64,000 bases of DNA from Ardenticatenia bacterium (lineage in GTDB: Bacteria > Chloroflexota > Anaerolineae > 4572-78 > NAK82), in the NCBI GenBank assembly GCA_003130875.1, contig QEXY01000089.1, positions 1 to 64,000 on the forward strand. The letters are read 5' to 3'. The notes under the pieces were generated by a model. The model did not search any database and was not told the DNA's origin. It was given only the letters and a program-made list of their open reading frames with translations. Below are positions 1-9,443 of the stretch, in pieces. The translations under genes were made by a program, and so were the position numbers. Each line of letters starts with the position of its first letter. The first letter of the stretch is position 1.

Positions 1-476
1 GGTCTAGACTGACTTGAGACAGTCCTCCGTTCGCCATTCGGACAGAATTTGCATCGCATTTGTCACCTTTGACTGGGGTTGAAAATAATCCTTAGGGTTA
101 CAGGAAGTGGTGTTGGCGATGTTTGGTTGGCCTGGAAGGAACGTCGGTCTGGAGTGAACTGACTTCTCCCTGTTGCAACGCTGAGCAGGCAATAAATCTG
201 TGGAGGAAAAAGTTACATATTCTTCCGTTAAAACTACTCTATTTTATGGATTTTTTAACCATACCATGCATGGGCTTACAACTGAGCAAAATGCACCCGT
301 AATGAGGTATTTGATTTTCGGGGAGAGGCGGGGTTGAAACCGAGCCGCGTGCCAGCAAGCGACGTATGAACTGCTCCAGAACGATTCGACACGAATAACC
401 CTGGCAATGCAGACGGTGGTCGGCCACAGGCCCTCAAGCAACGATTTCAGTCGTTACACCTGCTAGAAGCGTACCC

Positions 477-642
477 GTTATCCGAGCCGCGCGCGTAGTG
501 CGTAGGGGCGGACCTGCCGGTCGCCCCCACAAAAGGGCAGGGATTTTACCGCAGGGCATGCAGAGAGCAAATAAAAAATCCTCGGCGTTCTTTGCGGTGA
601 AGAGGTTTCCGCTCCCTGACGGTCGCGGCTCGGATGGATAAC
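477..642. repeat. MITE-like element with terminal inverted repeats
   Basis: The left end GTTATCCGAGCCGCG (477-491) is matched in inverted form by CGCGGCTCGGATGGATAAC (624-642), with 11 bases perfect (481-491 and 624-634) and a 4-base insertion in the right arm. Inside at about 501-530 is a second palindrome built on GGGGCGGACC-TGCC-GGTCGCCCC. No transposase frame is present. A short non-coding element with paired ends fits a MITE or a complex REP-type repeat. No clear target-site duplication is visible. Family assignment needs a genome-wide search. Confidence 0.5.
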
Positions 643-708
643 AGGTGCCATTTCGAGCCGCTGCTTGCACTCACCTTCCAATTTGAAATGTACCCTCCGT
701 AAATTAGT

Positions 709-737
709 TTGACTCCACCTCTTGCCATGTGTAAGAT
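709..737 (+). promoter_or_regulatory. putative sigma70-type promoter of the rhamnose isomerase operon
   Basis: A -35 box TTGACT (709-714) is followed after 17 bases by TAAGAT (732-737). The start codon is 840, giving a leader of about 95 bases. This is read from the bases only; no operator is apparent. Confidence 0.4.
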
Positions 738-839
738 GCATATAAGCGACCAAAGGAACCTATGCGATATCCTTTATCCGGCAAGTGATGCAGAAAAATC
801 GCTGGCACAATTGGAACCAGGAAAGGAGCCGCTACCCAT

Positions 840-2087
840 ATGAACCCCTCATCGCGTGCAGCATACGAAATCCTGGCACAACAGGTGGCAGAGCAAGGGA
901 TCGACATCCAACAGGTGGAAGCAGCGTTGAAAAAGCAGCACATCGAAACACCCAGCTGGGGTTACGCGAACAGCGGCACACGTTTCAAGGCATTCGCCTG
1001 GGAGGGCGCTGCTGTCACCACACGGCAAAAGATCGATGATGCCGCAATGGTGCATAAGATGACCGGTATCGCACCCTCGGTGGCCATCCACATTCCTTGG
1101 GACAGACCGGAGGACGGCGATTATCAGGCAATGCGTCAGTATGCCGAGGAAAAGGGGCTGCGCATTGGCGCCGTGAACCCCAACCTCTTTCAGGACGACG
1201 CGTATCGCCTGGGTTCTCTGGGAAACCCTGACCCGGCTGTGCGACAACGCGCTCTGGACCACATCCTGGAATGCTGTGAAATCATGAACCAGGTCGGGAG
1301 CACCGTGCTGAGCCTCTGGTTCGCCGATGGCACCAATTATGCCGGCCAGGACGACCTGCGGGCGCGCAAGCGCCGCTACGAGGAGCTGCTGCCCATCGTT
1401 TATCAACACCTGCCAGCGGGCAGCCGGATGTTGCTGGAGTACAAGCTCTTCGAACCATATTTCTACAGCACCGACATCCCGGATTGGGGCACTTCTTACG
1501 CCTTGTGCCTCAAACTCGGGGCACAGGCACAGGTGTTGGTGGATTTGGGCCACCACGCTCAAGGGGTCAACATCGAGCAGATCGTGGCATTTCTGCTGGA
1601 CGAGGGGAAGTTAGGCGGCTTCCACTTCAACAATCGCAAGTATGCTGATGATGATCTGATCGTTGGCAGTGTTAATCCGTACGAGCTGTTTCTCATCTAT
1701 CACGAGTTGACCAGCGCCGCACAAGGAGACGCCGAGCCCGCTCGCTCCACCGCCCAAAATGTGGCGTACATGATCGACCAGTCGCACAACATTGAGGGCA
1801 AAATGGAAGCGATGATCTACTCGGTGCTGAACTGTCAGGAAGCATATGCACGGGCGTTGTTGGTGCCACGCACCCGGCTGGCTGAGGCGCAGGCTGCCGG
1901 CGATGTACTGGAAGCGCATCGCATGCTCACTGCGGCATACCGTACCGATGTGCGCCCTCTGTTGGAGAAGGTGCGCGAAGAAATGGGCGTTCCACCTGAC
2001 CCGTTAGCGGCTTATCGCGCCAGCGGTTATGAGCAAAAAATCCGGGCAGAGCGTGGTTTAGCGCCCACCAGCGGTGGATTCCAGTGA
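840..2087 (+). CDS. rhaI: L-rhamnose isomerase, RhaI type
   Basis: The 415-residue protein matches the Pseudomonas stutzeri-type L-rhamnose isomerase of the xylose isomerase-like TIM-barrel fold, which interconverts L-rhamnose and L-rhamnulose and often accepts other aldoses. Metal ligands are visible as Glu200 ([10 protein letters not shown]), Asp235 (VDLGHHAQG) and His262 ([12 protein letters not shown]), and the length fits the family (about 430). ATG at 840 is preceded by AAAGGAG. No rhamnulokinase or aldolase gene lies beside it; an FGGY kinase and an SDR lie 16 kb downstream on the same strand. The cytoplasmic isomerase call is firm, the true substrate less so because this family is promiscuous. 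Confidence 0.85.
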   Translation: MNPSSRAAYEILAQQVAEQGIDIQQVEAALKKQHIETPSWGYANSGTRFKAFAWEGAAVTTRQKIDDAAMVHKMTGIAPSVAIHIPWDRPEDGDYQAMRQYAEEKGLRIGAVNPNLFQDDAYRLGSLGNPDPAVRQRALDHILECCEIMNQVGSTVLSLWFADGTNYAGQDDLRARKRRYEELLPIVYQHLPAGSRMLLEYKLFEPYFYSTDIPDWGTSYALCLKLGAQAQVLVDLGHHAQGVNIEQIVAFLLDEGKLGGFHFNNRKYADDDLIVGSVNPYELFLIYHELTSAAQGDAEPARSTAQNVAYMIDQSHNIEGKMEAMIYSVLNCQEAYARALLVPRTRLAEAQAAGDVLEAHRMLTAAYRTDVRPLLEKVREEMGVPPDPLAAYRASGYEQKIRAERGLAPTSGGFQ

Positions 2088-2099
2088 TGAGGAGATAAG

Positions 2100-2444
2100 G
2101 TGATCCGTAAGACACTGATACGCACGGATCAAGGGGTTGTGGCACGAATACAATTCAGACTGCCACACAGTATTTGGGCTGATCACATCTGCCTAGTGGG
2201 TGATTTTAACGGCTGGGATACCACCGCACATCCTATGCAGCGCAACAGCAACGGGGAGTGGTACATCGAGTTAGACCTGGAACCGTCCCGTCGCTATGAA
2301 TTTCGCTACCTGTGTGACGGCGAACGTTGGATCAACGACCCGGAAGCAGATGCTTATGAACCTAATCCCTATGGAGGGAAGAACTCTGTTATCTTCACCG
2401 ATCTGCCCGAAGAGGAAGGTGATAGCATAACAGACAGGGGATGA
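2100..2444 (+). CDS. stand-alone CBM48 / isoamylase N-terminal domain protein
   Basis: The 114-residue protein is essentially one early-set beta-sandwich. Its core VGDFNGWD, followed by RYEFRYLCDGERWINDP, is typical of the carbohydrate-binding module 48 family found in glycogen branching enzymes, isoamylases and the AMPK beta subunit. There is no catalytic domain. The GTG start at 2100 follows AGGAGA, 12 bases after the isomerase stop. The 3' end overlaps the next gene by four bases, so the two are probably translationally coupled. Binding of alpha-glucan is known for the family; why it should be coupled to a membrane fusion protein is not evident. Confidence 0.8.
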   Translation: MIRKTLIRTDQGVVARIQFRLPHSIWADHICLVGDFNGWDTTAHPMQRNSNGEWYIELDLEPSRRYEFRYLCDGERWINDPEADAYEPNPYGGKNSVIFTDLPEEEGDSITDRG

Positions 2445-5149
2445 GGCGTCGTTGGATTCTCTGGGTGCTCATCATCGCCTTTGTCTGGCTGGTGATCACC
2501 CGTTTCACCGAGATACAAAAGCTGCTCGATGTCCTAGCACAGGGGCAGTGGGAGTGGGTGCTGGCAGCGGTCGTGCTCCAGGCCCTCTTCTTTGTTGTAT
2601 ATGCTGCGCTTTACCAGGCCGCTTTTCACACCGTTGAGGTCGAAAGCCGGGTCGGCGAGCTGATCCCGGTGCTTTTGAGCTCCTGGTTCTTGACCGTGGT
2701 GGCACCAAGTGGCGGTGCCAGCACGGCGGCACTTTTTGCAGATGATGCCGCACGCCGTGGCCAGTCGTCCGTGCGCGCCGCAGCCGGAACGGTGTTGGTG
2801 CTTCTGGCCGACTTCAGTTCCTTCGTGGTCATCCTGGCGATCGGGCTCCTCTACCTTTTCGGCCAACACTCGCTCCAGCTGTACCACATTCTTGGCAGCG
2901 TGGTGCTGTTCTGTTTCATCGCTGCCCTGAGCACCCTGCTGTTATTGGGGGTGTGGCAGCCCGATCGACTGCGGCACTTCCTACACTGGGTGCAGCGCAA
3001 CGCCAATACGCTGGCGCAGCAGCTGCATCGACCCGCTTGGTTGCCTGCGGACTGGGCGGACCGGATCGCCGACGAAGCCATCGATGCATCCCTGGCGATG
3101 GTTACCTACCCACAGCGCTTGATGCGTACGCTGGCGGTGGCGCTGTTGGCGCATTTGGTGAACATCGCCAGCCTGTATGCCCTCTTTCGTGCCTTCCAGG
3201 AACCCATCCAATTTGGGCCGCTGGTGGCAGGTTTTGCGGTGGGCGAGCTCTTTCTGGTGGTCTCTCCCACCCCGATGGGCATTGGGGTGATGGAAGGCGC
3301 TATGGTCTTGGTATACAACTCTCTGGGGATCGCCACCGAGAAAGCAGCGGTGGTCACGCTGGCCTTCCGTGGTTTATCGCTTTGGTTCCCCCTCTTCATC
3401 GGTTTCTTCCTGCTGCGGCGCGTCAAATCGTTCGGAGCGGAGGAATACTCGCGCGCTGAGGTCAGCAGCGTGCGTGCAGTGGCCTTACTGACTGCCCTGA
3501 TGGGGCTGGTCAACATGGTGTCCGCGTTCACCCCTTCTGGGGTTGAACGATTGCTGCTGGTCGCGCAATTCTCGCCGCTCGGCGTCACATATGCCGGGCA
3601 TCTCCTTGTCGCATTGGCCGGCTTTGCGCTCCTGTTGCTGGCATGGGGGCTGTGGCACCGCAAACGCCTCGCCTGGCTCCTCACCCTGGTGACCTTGGAT
3701 GTTTCCATCGTGTGCCATTTGCTCAAAGGGCTGGACTACGAGGAAGCCATCGCCGCCGGCGCGTTGGCGGCTTGGCTGTTCTTTCTCTACCCTCACTTCC
3801 ACGCCAAAATGCAGCCGCCTGCCTTCAAGCAAGGTATCGTCACGTTGGCTGTCGCCATTCTGTATACATTAGCCTATGGAACGTTAGGATATTTCTACCT
3901 GGACATGGATTTCAGTGTCGACCTCGGACTGGATACCGCGTTATGGCAAACGTTGGTCACGTTGGGATCGTTTGGAGGTGTCGCCGGTCTATCCCCCAAC
4001 ACCAGCTTCGCCGAATACTTTGTTTCTTCCGTCCGCTTGGTAGGCGTGATCACTTTACTGTACGCCTTGTTTGTCATGGTACGCCCGCTATTTGTGACCC
4101 CTCCCGCCACGGCCTCCGAACGTCGACGCGCTGCCCAGACGGTGCAGCTGTATGGTCGTACACCCTTGGCCCAGCTCGCGCTCCTGGATGACAAATCCTA
4201 CTTTTTTGACTTGGGTGGGATGATGATCCCCTATGTGGTTCGAGGACGTATAGCACTGGCGCTGGGCGATCCGATCGGACCATCTGAGAACGTTGCCGAG
4301 ACGGTGCGCGCGTTTCGGGCTTGGTGTCTCTCCAACCGCTGGCAACCTGCTTTCTATCAGGCACGTCCCTTCTTTTTGGAGCACTATCATGTCGCGGCAT
4401 TGTATGCATTGCCCATTGCCCAAGAAGCTCTCGTCGACCTGACCAGCTTTGACCTCGAAGCAGACACGCACAATATCCTACGCCTGCCGGTCACCCGCTT
4501 GATCAATTTGGGTTATCGATTCGAGGTAGTACGGCCACCTCTACCTCGGCATATCATACAAGAGCTGGCTGTCGTAAGCGATGAATGGCTCATCACGGTC
4601 CAGAGCAGTGAGAAAAGTTTCTCACTGGGATGGTTTGATGAAAAATATGTGCGCACTACGCCAGTGGCAATTGTACGCGCCTCGGAGGGTTTCGTGATTG
4701 CTTTTGCCAACCTGCTGCCGAGCTGCGATCGCACGGAAATTGGGGTGGATATGGTGCGTCATCGGCGCGATGTGCCAGGTGGCTTATTAGAATATTTGTT
4801 CGTGCATATGGTACAATGGGCAAAGGAGGAAGGCTACCGACACTTCAACATGGGAAGTGTTGCATTGGACCGAGAACAGGGTGAGACAGAGGAACAGGAA
4901 ATGGAAATGAGATGGGCACAGCATTACTTGCGCGAGCACATCGCCCAAATGTATCGGTACAAGGGGTCTCGATCCTTTAAGGAAAAGTTCCATCCTCACT
5001 GGTCACCACTCTACTTGGTCTATCCGCCCGAGGTGAGCTTGGCGCTGGTGACCATGGCGGTCATCCGCGCGGATTCCGGTGCTAATTTAGTGCGAGGATA
5101 TGTGCGTGGGTTGCCACGCCCGGTGCACTTTAAACCGAGAGAAGCATGA
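2441..5149 (+). CDS. MprF-like flippase / phosphatidylglycerol aminoacyltransferase fusion
   Basis: The 902-residue membrane protein has an N-terminal flippase-type domain (about residues 1-330, many hydrophobic helices, a PTPMGIGVMEGAMV segment typical of the UPF0104/LPG-synthase TM family). A second helix block follows (about 345-555), then a soluble C-terminal DUF2156 acyltransferase-like domain (about 560-890) with the GGLLEYLFVHMVQWAKEEGY and FNMGSVAL segments. This is the architecture of MprF, which transfers lysine or alanine from aminoacyl-tRNA to phosphatidylglycerol and flips the product, lowering surface negative charge. The amino acid used cannot be read from the sequence. It overlaps both the CBM48 gene and uvrC by four bases. 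Confidence 0.8.
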   Translation: MRRRWILWVLIIAFVWLVITRFTEIQKLLDVLAQGQWEWVLAAVVLQALFFVVYAALYQAAFHTVEVESRVGELIPVLLSSWFLTVVAPSGGASTAALFADDAARRGQSSVRAAAGTVLVLLADFSSFVVILAIGLLYLFGQHSLQLYHILGSVVLFCFIAALSTLLLLGVWQPDRLRHFLHWVQRNANTLAQQLHRPAWLPADWADRIADEAIDASLAMVTYPQRLMRTLAVALLAHLVNIASLYALFRAFQEPIQFGPLVAGFAVGELFLVVSPTPMGIGVMEGAMVLVYNSLGIATEKAAVVTLAFRGLSLWFPLFIGFFLLRRVKSFGAEEYSRAEVSSVRAVALLTALMGLVNMVSAFTPSGVERLLLVAQFSPLGVTYAGHLLVALAGFALLLLAWGLWHRKRLAWLLTLVTLDVSIVCHLLKGLDYEEAIAAGALAAWLFFLYPHFHAKMQPPAFKQGIVTLAVAILYTLAYGTLGYFYLDMDFSVDLGLDTALWQTLVTLGSFGGVAGLSPNTSFAEYFVSSVRLVGVITLLYALFVMVRPLFVTPPATASERRRAAQTVQLYGRTPLAQLALLDDKSYFFDLGGMMIPYVVRGRIALALGDPIGPSENVAETVRAFRAWCLSNRWQPAFYQARPFFLEHYHVAALYALPIAQEALVDLTSFDLEADTHNILRLPVTRLINLGYRFEVVRPPLPRHIIQELAVVSDEWLITVQSSEKSFSLGWFDEKYVRTTPVAIVRASEGFVIAFANLLPSCDRTEIGVDMVRHRRDVPGGLLEYLFVHMVQWAKEEGYRHFNMGSVALDREQGETEEQEMEMRWAQHYLREHIAQMYRYKGSRSFKEKFHPHWSPLYLVYPPEVSLALVTMAVIRADSGANLVRGYVRGLPRPVHFKPREA

Positions 5150-7008
5150 TGCACCCCGAACTAGAGGCGACGCTCAAAAGCCTGCCAGCCAAGCCAGGCG
5201 TCTATATTTTCAAAAATGCGCTGGATAAGGTGATCTACGTCGGCAAGGCGGTCAACCTGCGTGCGCGAGTGCGTTCTTATTTTCATGGATCAGCACAACA
5301 CACCCCTAAGATTCGTCGCCTGGTGGCCGAGGTAGCCCGCTTAGAATTCATTGTATCACGCAGCGAGCTGGAAGCGCTTCTTCTGGAAAACACGCTGATC
5401 AAGCAGCACCAGCCCCGTTTTAACGTGCGGCTCAAAGATGACAAGCGTTATCCCTACATCAAGGTACACTGGCAGGATCCCTTTCCTCGGGTTACCACCA
5501 CCCGCCATATCGAACAAGATGGTGCACGCTACTTTGGGCCTTATACGATGGCTTCCGCCGCCTATCAGACACTCGACTTAGTGCGCAAAATCTTCCCGTA
5601 CCTCACCTGCACGCGCACCATCACGGGCAAGGACGAGCGCCCGTGCCTTTACTATCACATCAAGCGCTGCGCCGGTCCGTGTATTGGGGCGGTGAGCCAG
5701 GAGGAGTACCGGGCTATTATCGAGGGTTTGTGCGATTTCCTGTCCGGCCACGTCGATGCAGTGGTGGAGAAGCTGCGTCGTCAAATGCAGGAAGCTGCAG
5801 AAGCTCTGGACTTTGAGAAAGCGGCGACGTTGCGCGACCAGATTGCTGCCATTGAACACATTGTGCAGAAACAAACAGTGGTCAGCCCGACATTGGCCGA
5901 TCACGACGTGATCGCCTTCGCGCGCGCGAATGGGGACGCGTGTGTGCAGGTGTTTTTCATCCGGGATGGGCGATTGATCGGGCGGGAATACTTTGTGCTG
6001 GATGGCACTGCCGAAGAGTCAGAGGAAACAATACTGGCCAGCTTTGTCAAGCAGTTCTATGACAGTGTCAGCCAGGTGCCGCCGGAAATCCTCTTGCCGC
6101 ATGAAATCGACGAAGTGATGATTGTGCGCGAATGGCTGCGCAGCAAGCGCGGTGCCGACGTGGTGGTGAAGGTGCCTCGCCGTGGACCTAAGCTGGAGCT
6201 GGTCAAAATGGCGACTGAGAATGCCACCGAGACGCTGCGCCATCTGCGCAACCAGTGGCAAGCGGATGAAAGCAAACAGAATGAGGCATTGGCCGAGCTA
6301 CAGCAAGCGCTCAATCTGGCCACTCCACCACTGCGCATCGAGTGCTACGACGTCAGCACCCTTCAAGGTGCCTATACGGTTGCCAGTATGGTGGTCTTTG
6401 TCAAGGGCACACCGCATAAATCGGATTACCGGCGTTTCCGCATCCAAAGCGTGCCAGGCCAAGATGATTTCGCCAGCATCCAGGAGGTGTTGCGCCGCCG
6501 CTTCCGACGTATGCAGGAGAGCACCCCAGGAGGGCCACTGGAAGCCGGAATACCTGGCAGGAATCAGGCGAGTTGGAGCATCCTGCCCGACCTGATCATC
6601 GTAGATGGTGGCAAAGGCCAACTCAACGCTGCGCTGGCGGTGTTGGACGAGTTTGAGTTGCGGGACGCTGTGCCAGTGGTGGGACTGGCTAAACGTGAAG
6701 AAGAGCTGTTTCTGCCTGGCCAATCAGAACCGGTGGTGCTCCCGCGCAATTCCCCCGCGTTGTTCCTGATACAACGGATTCGTGACGAGGCGCACCGCTT
6801 CGCGCTCTCTTACCACCAGCACCTGCGCACGCGCCAGGGTATCGCTTCTCAATTGGACAACATACCCGGTGTTGGCCCGCGTCGTAGAAAGGTATTATTG
6901 GAACACTTCGGCTCACTCGAAGCAATCCGCCAGGCCAGTCTGGAAGAGCTCACCGCATTGCCCGGTATCACGCGCCGCGTGGCAGAACAGATCAAGGCGC
7001 ACCTGTGA
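5146..7008 (+). CDS. uvrC: excinuclease ABC subunit C
   Basis: The 620-residue protein is UvrC, the dual-incision nuclease of nucleotide excision repair acting with UvrA and UvrB. Order of domains: GIY-YIG nuclease at about 15-95 (PGVYIFKN...[11 protein letters not shown]), a Cys cluster (CTRTI...RPC...CAGPC) near 150-180, a UVR motif ([13 protein letters not shown]) near 220, an RNase H-like endonuclease domain with IECYDVS and [10 protein letters not shown] near 395-500, and a C-terminal helix-hairpin-helix ([13 protein letters not shown]) near 570. Length is normal. ATG at 5146 overlaps the stop of the preceding gene; 5149 is an alternative start. Confidence 0.97.
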   Translation: MMHPELEATLKSLPAKPGVYIFKNALDKVIYVGKAVNLRARVRSYFHGSAQHTPKIRRLVAEVARLEFIVSRSELEALLLENTLIKQHQPRFNVRLKDDKRYPYIKVHWQDPFPRVTTTRHIEQDGARYFGPYTMASAAYQTLDLVRKIFPYLTCTRTITGKDERPCLYYHIKRCAGPCIGAVSQEEYRAIIEGLCDFLSGHVDAVVEKLRRQMQEAAEALDFEKAATLRDQIAAIEHIVQKQTVVSPTLADHDVIAFARANGDACVQVFFIRDGRLIGREYFVLDGTAEESEETILASFVKQFYDSVSQVPPEILLPHEIDEVMIVREWLRSKRGADVVVKVPRRGPKLELVKMATENATETLRHLRNQWQADESKQNEALAELQQALNLATPPLRIECYDVSTLQGAYTVASMVVFVKGTPHKSDYRRFRIQSVPGQDDFASIQEVLRRRFRRMQESTPGGPLEAGIPGRNQASWSILPDLIIVDGGKGQLNAALAVLDEFELRDAVPVVGLAKREEELFLPGQSEPVVLPRNSPALFLIQRIRDEAHRFALSYHQHLRTRQGIASQLDNIPGVGPRRRKVLLEHFGSLEAIRQASLEELTALPGITRRVAEQIKAHL

Positions 7009-7019
7009 GGGGATATCCT

Positions 7020-7793
7020 ATGGCAAGCAGTGATCCGACGGCAAAACCGTCAGAAGAAGCAGAACGGTCCAAAATATTGGTCGTGGAAGACGAACCCGTC
7101 CTGCTGGAGACCCTTGAGTATAACCTGACCCGCCAGGGCTATGTGGTCCTCACTGCCAGTGATGGCCGCAAGGCACTTCAGGTGGCACGCTCGGAACATC
7201 CCGACATGATCATCCTGGATCTCATGCTACCTGGCTTAGATGGTATTGAGGTATGTCGCATCTTGCGCCAGGAAATGAGCGTGCCCGTATTGATGCTGAC
7301 AGCACGCACCGATGAGATCGACAAAATTGTGGGCCTCGAGGTGGGCGCAGACGACTACATGACCAAACCGTTTAGCATGCGCGAGCTAATGGCGCGGGTC
7401 AAAGCACTGCTGCGTCGTGTACGGTTGATCCGCGAAGAGATAGCAAGCAAAAGCGAGGAGCCGTCGGTTAAATCACCTGCAGTCCCACCCGATCAGATGC
7501 TCGTCTTCGACGATCTGGTGATTGACCTCTCGCGACGTGAAGTCCTGCGTGGCCAACAGCCGCTGCGCCTCAAACCCAAAGAATTTGATTTGCTGCTCTT
7601 CTTAGCCCGCCACCGGGGTATTGTGCTATCGCGCGACCTCATTCTGGAGCGCGTATGGGGATGGGATTACGTTGGCGGGACGCGCACCGTGGACGTCCAC
7701 GTGCGCTGGTTGCGTGAGAAGATCGAACCGGATCCGGCCCACCCGGAGCGCATCGTGACGGTGCGCGGCGTCGGTTATCGCTTTGAGGGATGA
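7020..7793 (+). CDS. OmpR/PhoB-family response regulator
   Basis: A receiver domain (first 130 or so residues) has the acidic pair in ILVVEDEP, the phospho-acceptor Asp in IILDLMLPG and the conserved Lys in MTKPFSM. A Ser/Glu/Pro-rich linker leads to a C-terminal winged helix ending RGVGYRFEG, so it is a DNA-binding activator or repressor. I chose ATG 7020 because GAGGGG sits 7 bases upstream; a GTG at 7005 overlapping the uvrC stop is the alternative. The kinase gene follows directly. PhoB is the nearest well-known relative, but no pst or phoU genes are present, so the signal is not assigned. Confidence 0.93.
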   Translation: MASSDPTAKPSEEAERSKILVVEDEPVLLETLEYNLTRQGYVVLTASDGRKALQVARSEHPDMIILDLMLPGLDGIEVCRILRQEMSVPVLMLTARTDEIDKIVGLEVGADDYMTKPFSMRELMARVKALLRRVRLIREEIASKSEEPSVKSPAVPPDQMLVFDDLVIDLSRREVLRGQQPLRLKPKEFDLLLFLARHRGIVLSRDLILERVWGWDYVGGTRTVDVHVRWLREKIEPDPAHPERIVTVRGVGYRFEG

Positions 7794-7794
7794 G

Positions 7795-9174
7795 ATGTTT
7801 GCCCCAATCCAATGGCGCCAAGTGGTGCCCTTTGTCGTGGTGACATGGGTGGTGATGGCGGGCGTGGCCATCCTGGTCCCGGCGGATTTGTGCTTTGTCA
7901 TCATATTGGCTGCGCTGATCCAATCCATTTGTCTCGCCACAGTGGCCGTACTCATCTCGCGGCAGAGGACCCAGCTGATGCAGCGCGTGATGCGTGTCAT
8001 GCAACGCCTGAGCGAAGGGGATTGGGATGCTCAACTGCTGCCAGAACGTTATCGAGATGCGCAAATCTATGTCGATGCCTTCAACAAGATGATCGAATAT
8101 TTCCGGGATCGATTGCAGCGTGCGGAGTGGCAATGCGACGAGCTTGCTGCGGTGTTGGAGCACATTACGGATGGGGTCGTGCTGGTGAATGCGATGGGGC
8201 GTGTGGAGCTGCTGAACCGTGCTGCCGTCCGTATGCTCGACGTCCCAATCGCAGATGCTGTGGGGAAATCATTCGCCTGGCTGGTGCGTGATCACACGTT
8301 GATCGAGCATGAGCGTGGCTGCCGTGAGCACAGTGTGGAGAGCGTGCTCGGCGTGGAGATCGAACGAGGGGATGTTGTCCTGCGCGCTTCGATTGTGCCT
8401 CTGCGCCATCGGGAAGAGACGCGGTGTCTGGTGATCTTGCAGGATATGACTCGCTTGCGTCATCTGCAGACGGTGCGGCGTGATTTCATCAGCAATGTCT
8501 CGCACGAGCTGCGCACGCCACTGGCCTCGCTGAAAGCACTGGTGGAGACACTGCGCGATGGCGCCTTGGATGATCCCGCGGCGACGCGACGCTTTCTCGA
8601 CCGCATCGAGGCGGAAGTCGATACGATGACCCAAATCGTGGAAGAGCTGTTGGAGCTCGCGCGCACCGAGTCGGGACGTGCACCGCTGCGCCTGGTGCCC
8701 ACGCCACTGTCCGCCATCGTGTTGCCACCCATTGAGCGTCTGCGCCCGCAGGCAGAACGGGCAAACCTGGAGCTCATTGTGGATCTGCCAGAGGATCTCC
8801 CGCCGGTCTTGGCCGATGTGGAACGTGCCCGTCAGGTGGTGGGCAATTTGGTGCACAACGCGATCAAGTTCACACCGCCAGGCGGTAAGATCAACGTGCG
8901 GGCGCAATTGCGCAACGGCGAGGTGCTGTTGGCTGTACAAGATACCGGGGTGGGCATCTCGGCTGAAGACCTGCCACGCATCTTCGAGCGTTTCTACAAG
9001 GCCGACCGCGCGCGCAGCGGCGGCGGCACCGGCCTGGGCCTGGCCATTGCACGCCACATCGTCCAAGCTCACGGTGGGCGGATTTGGGCGGAAAGCACGG
9101 AAGGCAGCGGCAGCACCTTCTTCTTCACACTGCTCGTCGCTGAGAGCGCCTCCCGCTCGACGTCGCCGGAATAA
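7795..9174 (+). CDS. PhoR-like sensor histidine kinase
   Basis: The partner kinase has two closely spaced N-terminal membrane helices (about residues 5-50) with almost no external loop, then a HAMP-like stretch, a PAS domain (about 110-215), a HisKA dimerisation domain with the phospho-acceptor His in [13 protein letters not shown], and a C-terminal HATPase with the N box (NLVHNAIKF) and G boxes ([17 protein letters not shown]). The lack of an external sensor domain suggests signals enter through the membrane, the PAS domain or a partner protein. ATG 7795 has GAGGGA just upstream; a TTG at 7783 would overlap the regulator gene. Cotranscribed with the response regulator. Confidence 0.93.
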   Translation: MFAPIQWRQVVPFVVVTWVVMAGVAILVPADLCFVIILAALIQSICLATVAVLISRQRTQLMQRVMRVMQRLSEGDWDAQLLPERYRDAQIYVDAFNKMIEYFRDRLQRAEWQCDELAAVLEHITDGVVLVNAMGRVELLNRAAVRMLDVPIADAVGKSFAWLVRDHTLIEHERGCREHSVESVLGVEIERGDVVLRASIVPLRHREETRCLVILQDMTRLRHLQTVRRDFISNVSHELRTPLASLKALVETLRDGALDDPAATRRFLDRIEAEVDTMTQIVEELLELARTESGRAPLRLVPTPLSAIVLPPIERLRPQAERANLELIVDLPEDLPPVLADVERARQVVGNLVHNAIKFTPPGGKINVRAQLRNGEVLLAVQDTGVGISAEDLPRIFERFYKADRARSGGGTGLGLAIARHIVQAHGGRIWAESTEGSGSTFFFTLLVAESASRSTSPE

Positions 9175-9443
9175 ATCCGCTAGTCGTCTGCCGGCACAGC
9201 CGCCCCATGCTGCGCTGGCCCTCCACAGCCTGCCTAAACGCCAGAGAACTTGTTTGTGCTACCGGGCAGAGCGCGCCAGGAACGCAGAGATAAAAACCCT
9301 GCGCGCTCTACGACCTCGGCGGTGAAGCGAATTCCTTCTCGTATCATCGTACCGTTCGGAGAAGGCTCGGATAGGGTGCGGTTACACGCTGGGATGCCCG
9401 GCACAGCATACCCATCCAGCACGCTCTCCGTTGCAGGTGCTGA
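9175..9443. other. intergenic region between convergent genes, with hairpin
   Basis: The 269 bases between the kinase (+) and the vWA gene (-) carry a hairpin: AGAGCGCGC (9268-9276) pairs with GCGCGCTCT (9301-9309) across an A-rich loop. No T-tract follows on either strand, so it is not a classical terminator. Words such as CAGAGATAAAAACCCT and GCGGTGAAG also occur in slightly different form near 563-605 inside the inverted-repeat element, which hints at a dispersed repeat family. Confidence 0.35.

Larger units (their letters stand above)
1..839. other. gene-free region upstream of the rhamnose isomerase
   Basis: I see no convincing gene in these 839 bases. The short open frames have no start with a good ribosome binding site and resemble no family I know. 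What can be supported is a 166-bp inverted-repeat element at 477-642 and a promoter at 709-737, both listed separately. Bases 1-440 show nothing recognisable and could be decayed sequence. Confidence 0.6.

Noticed and set aside
849-1562. 237-residue open frame on the minus strand inside rhaI
   Set aside because: It is antisense to a clear isomerase with intact metal ligands, resembles no family and arises from GC-biased codons.
8269-9072. 267-residue minus-strand frame within the sensor kinase
   Set aside because: Fully antisense to conserved kinase motifs; composition is typical of a shadow frame rich in His and Gln.
7020-9174. two-component pair named phoB-phoR
   Set aside because: Domain order fits, but no pst, phoU or phosphatase genes are near and the kinase lacks any specific phosphate marker.
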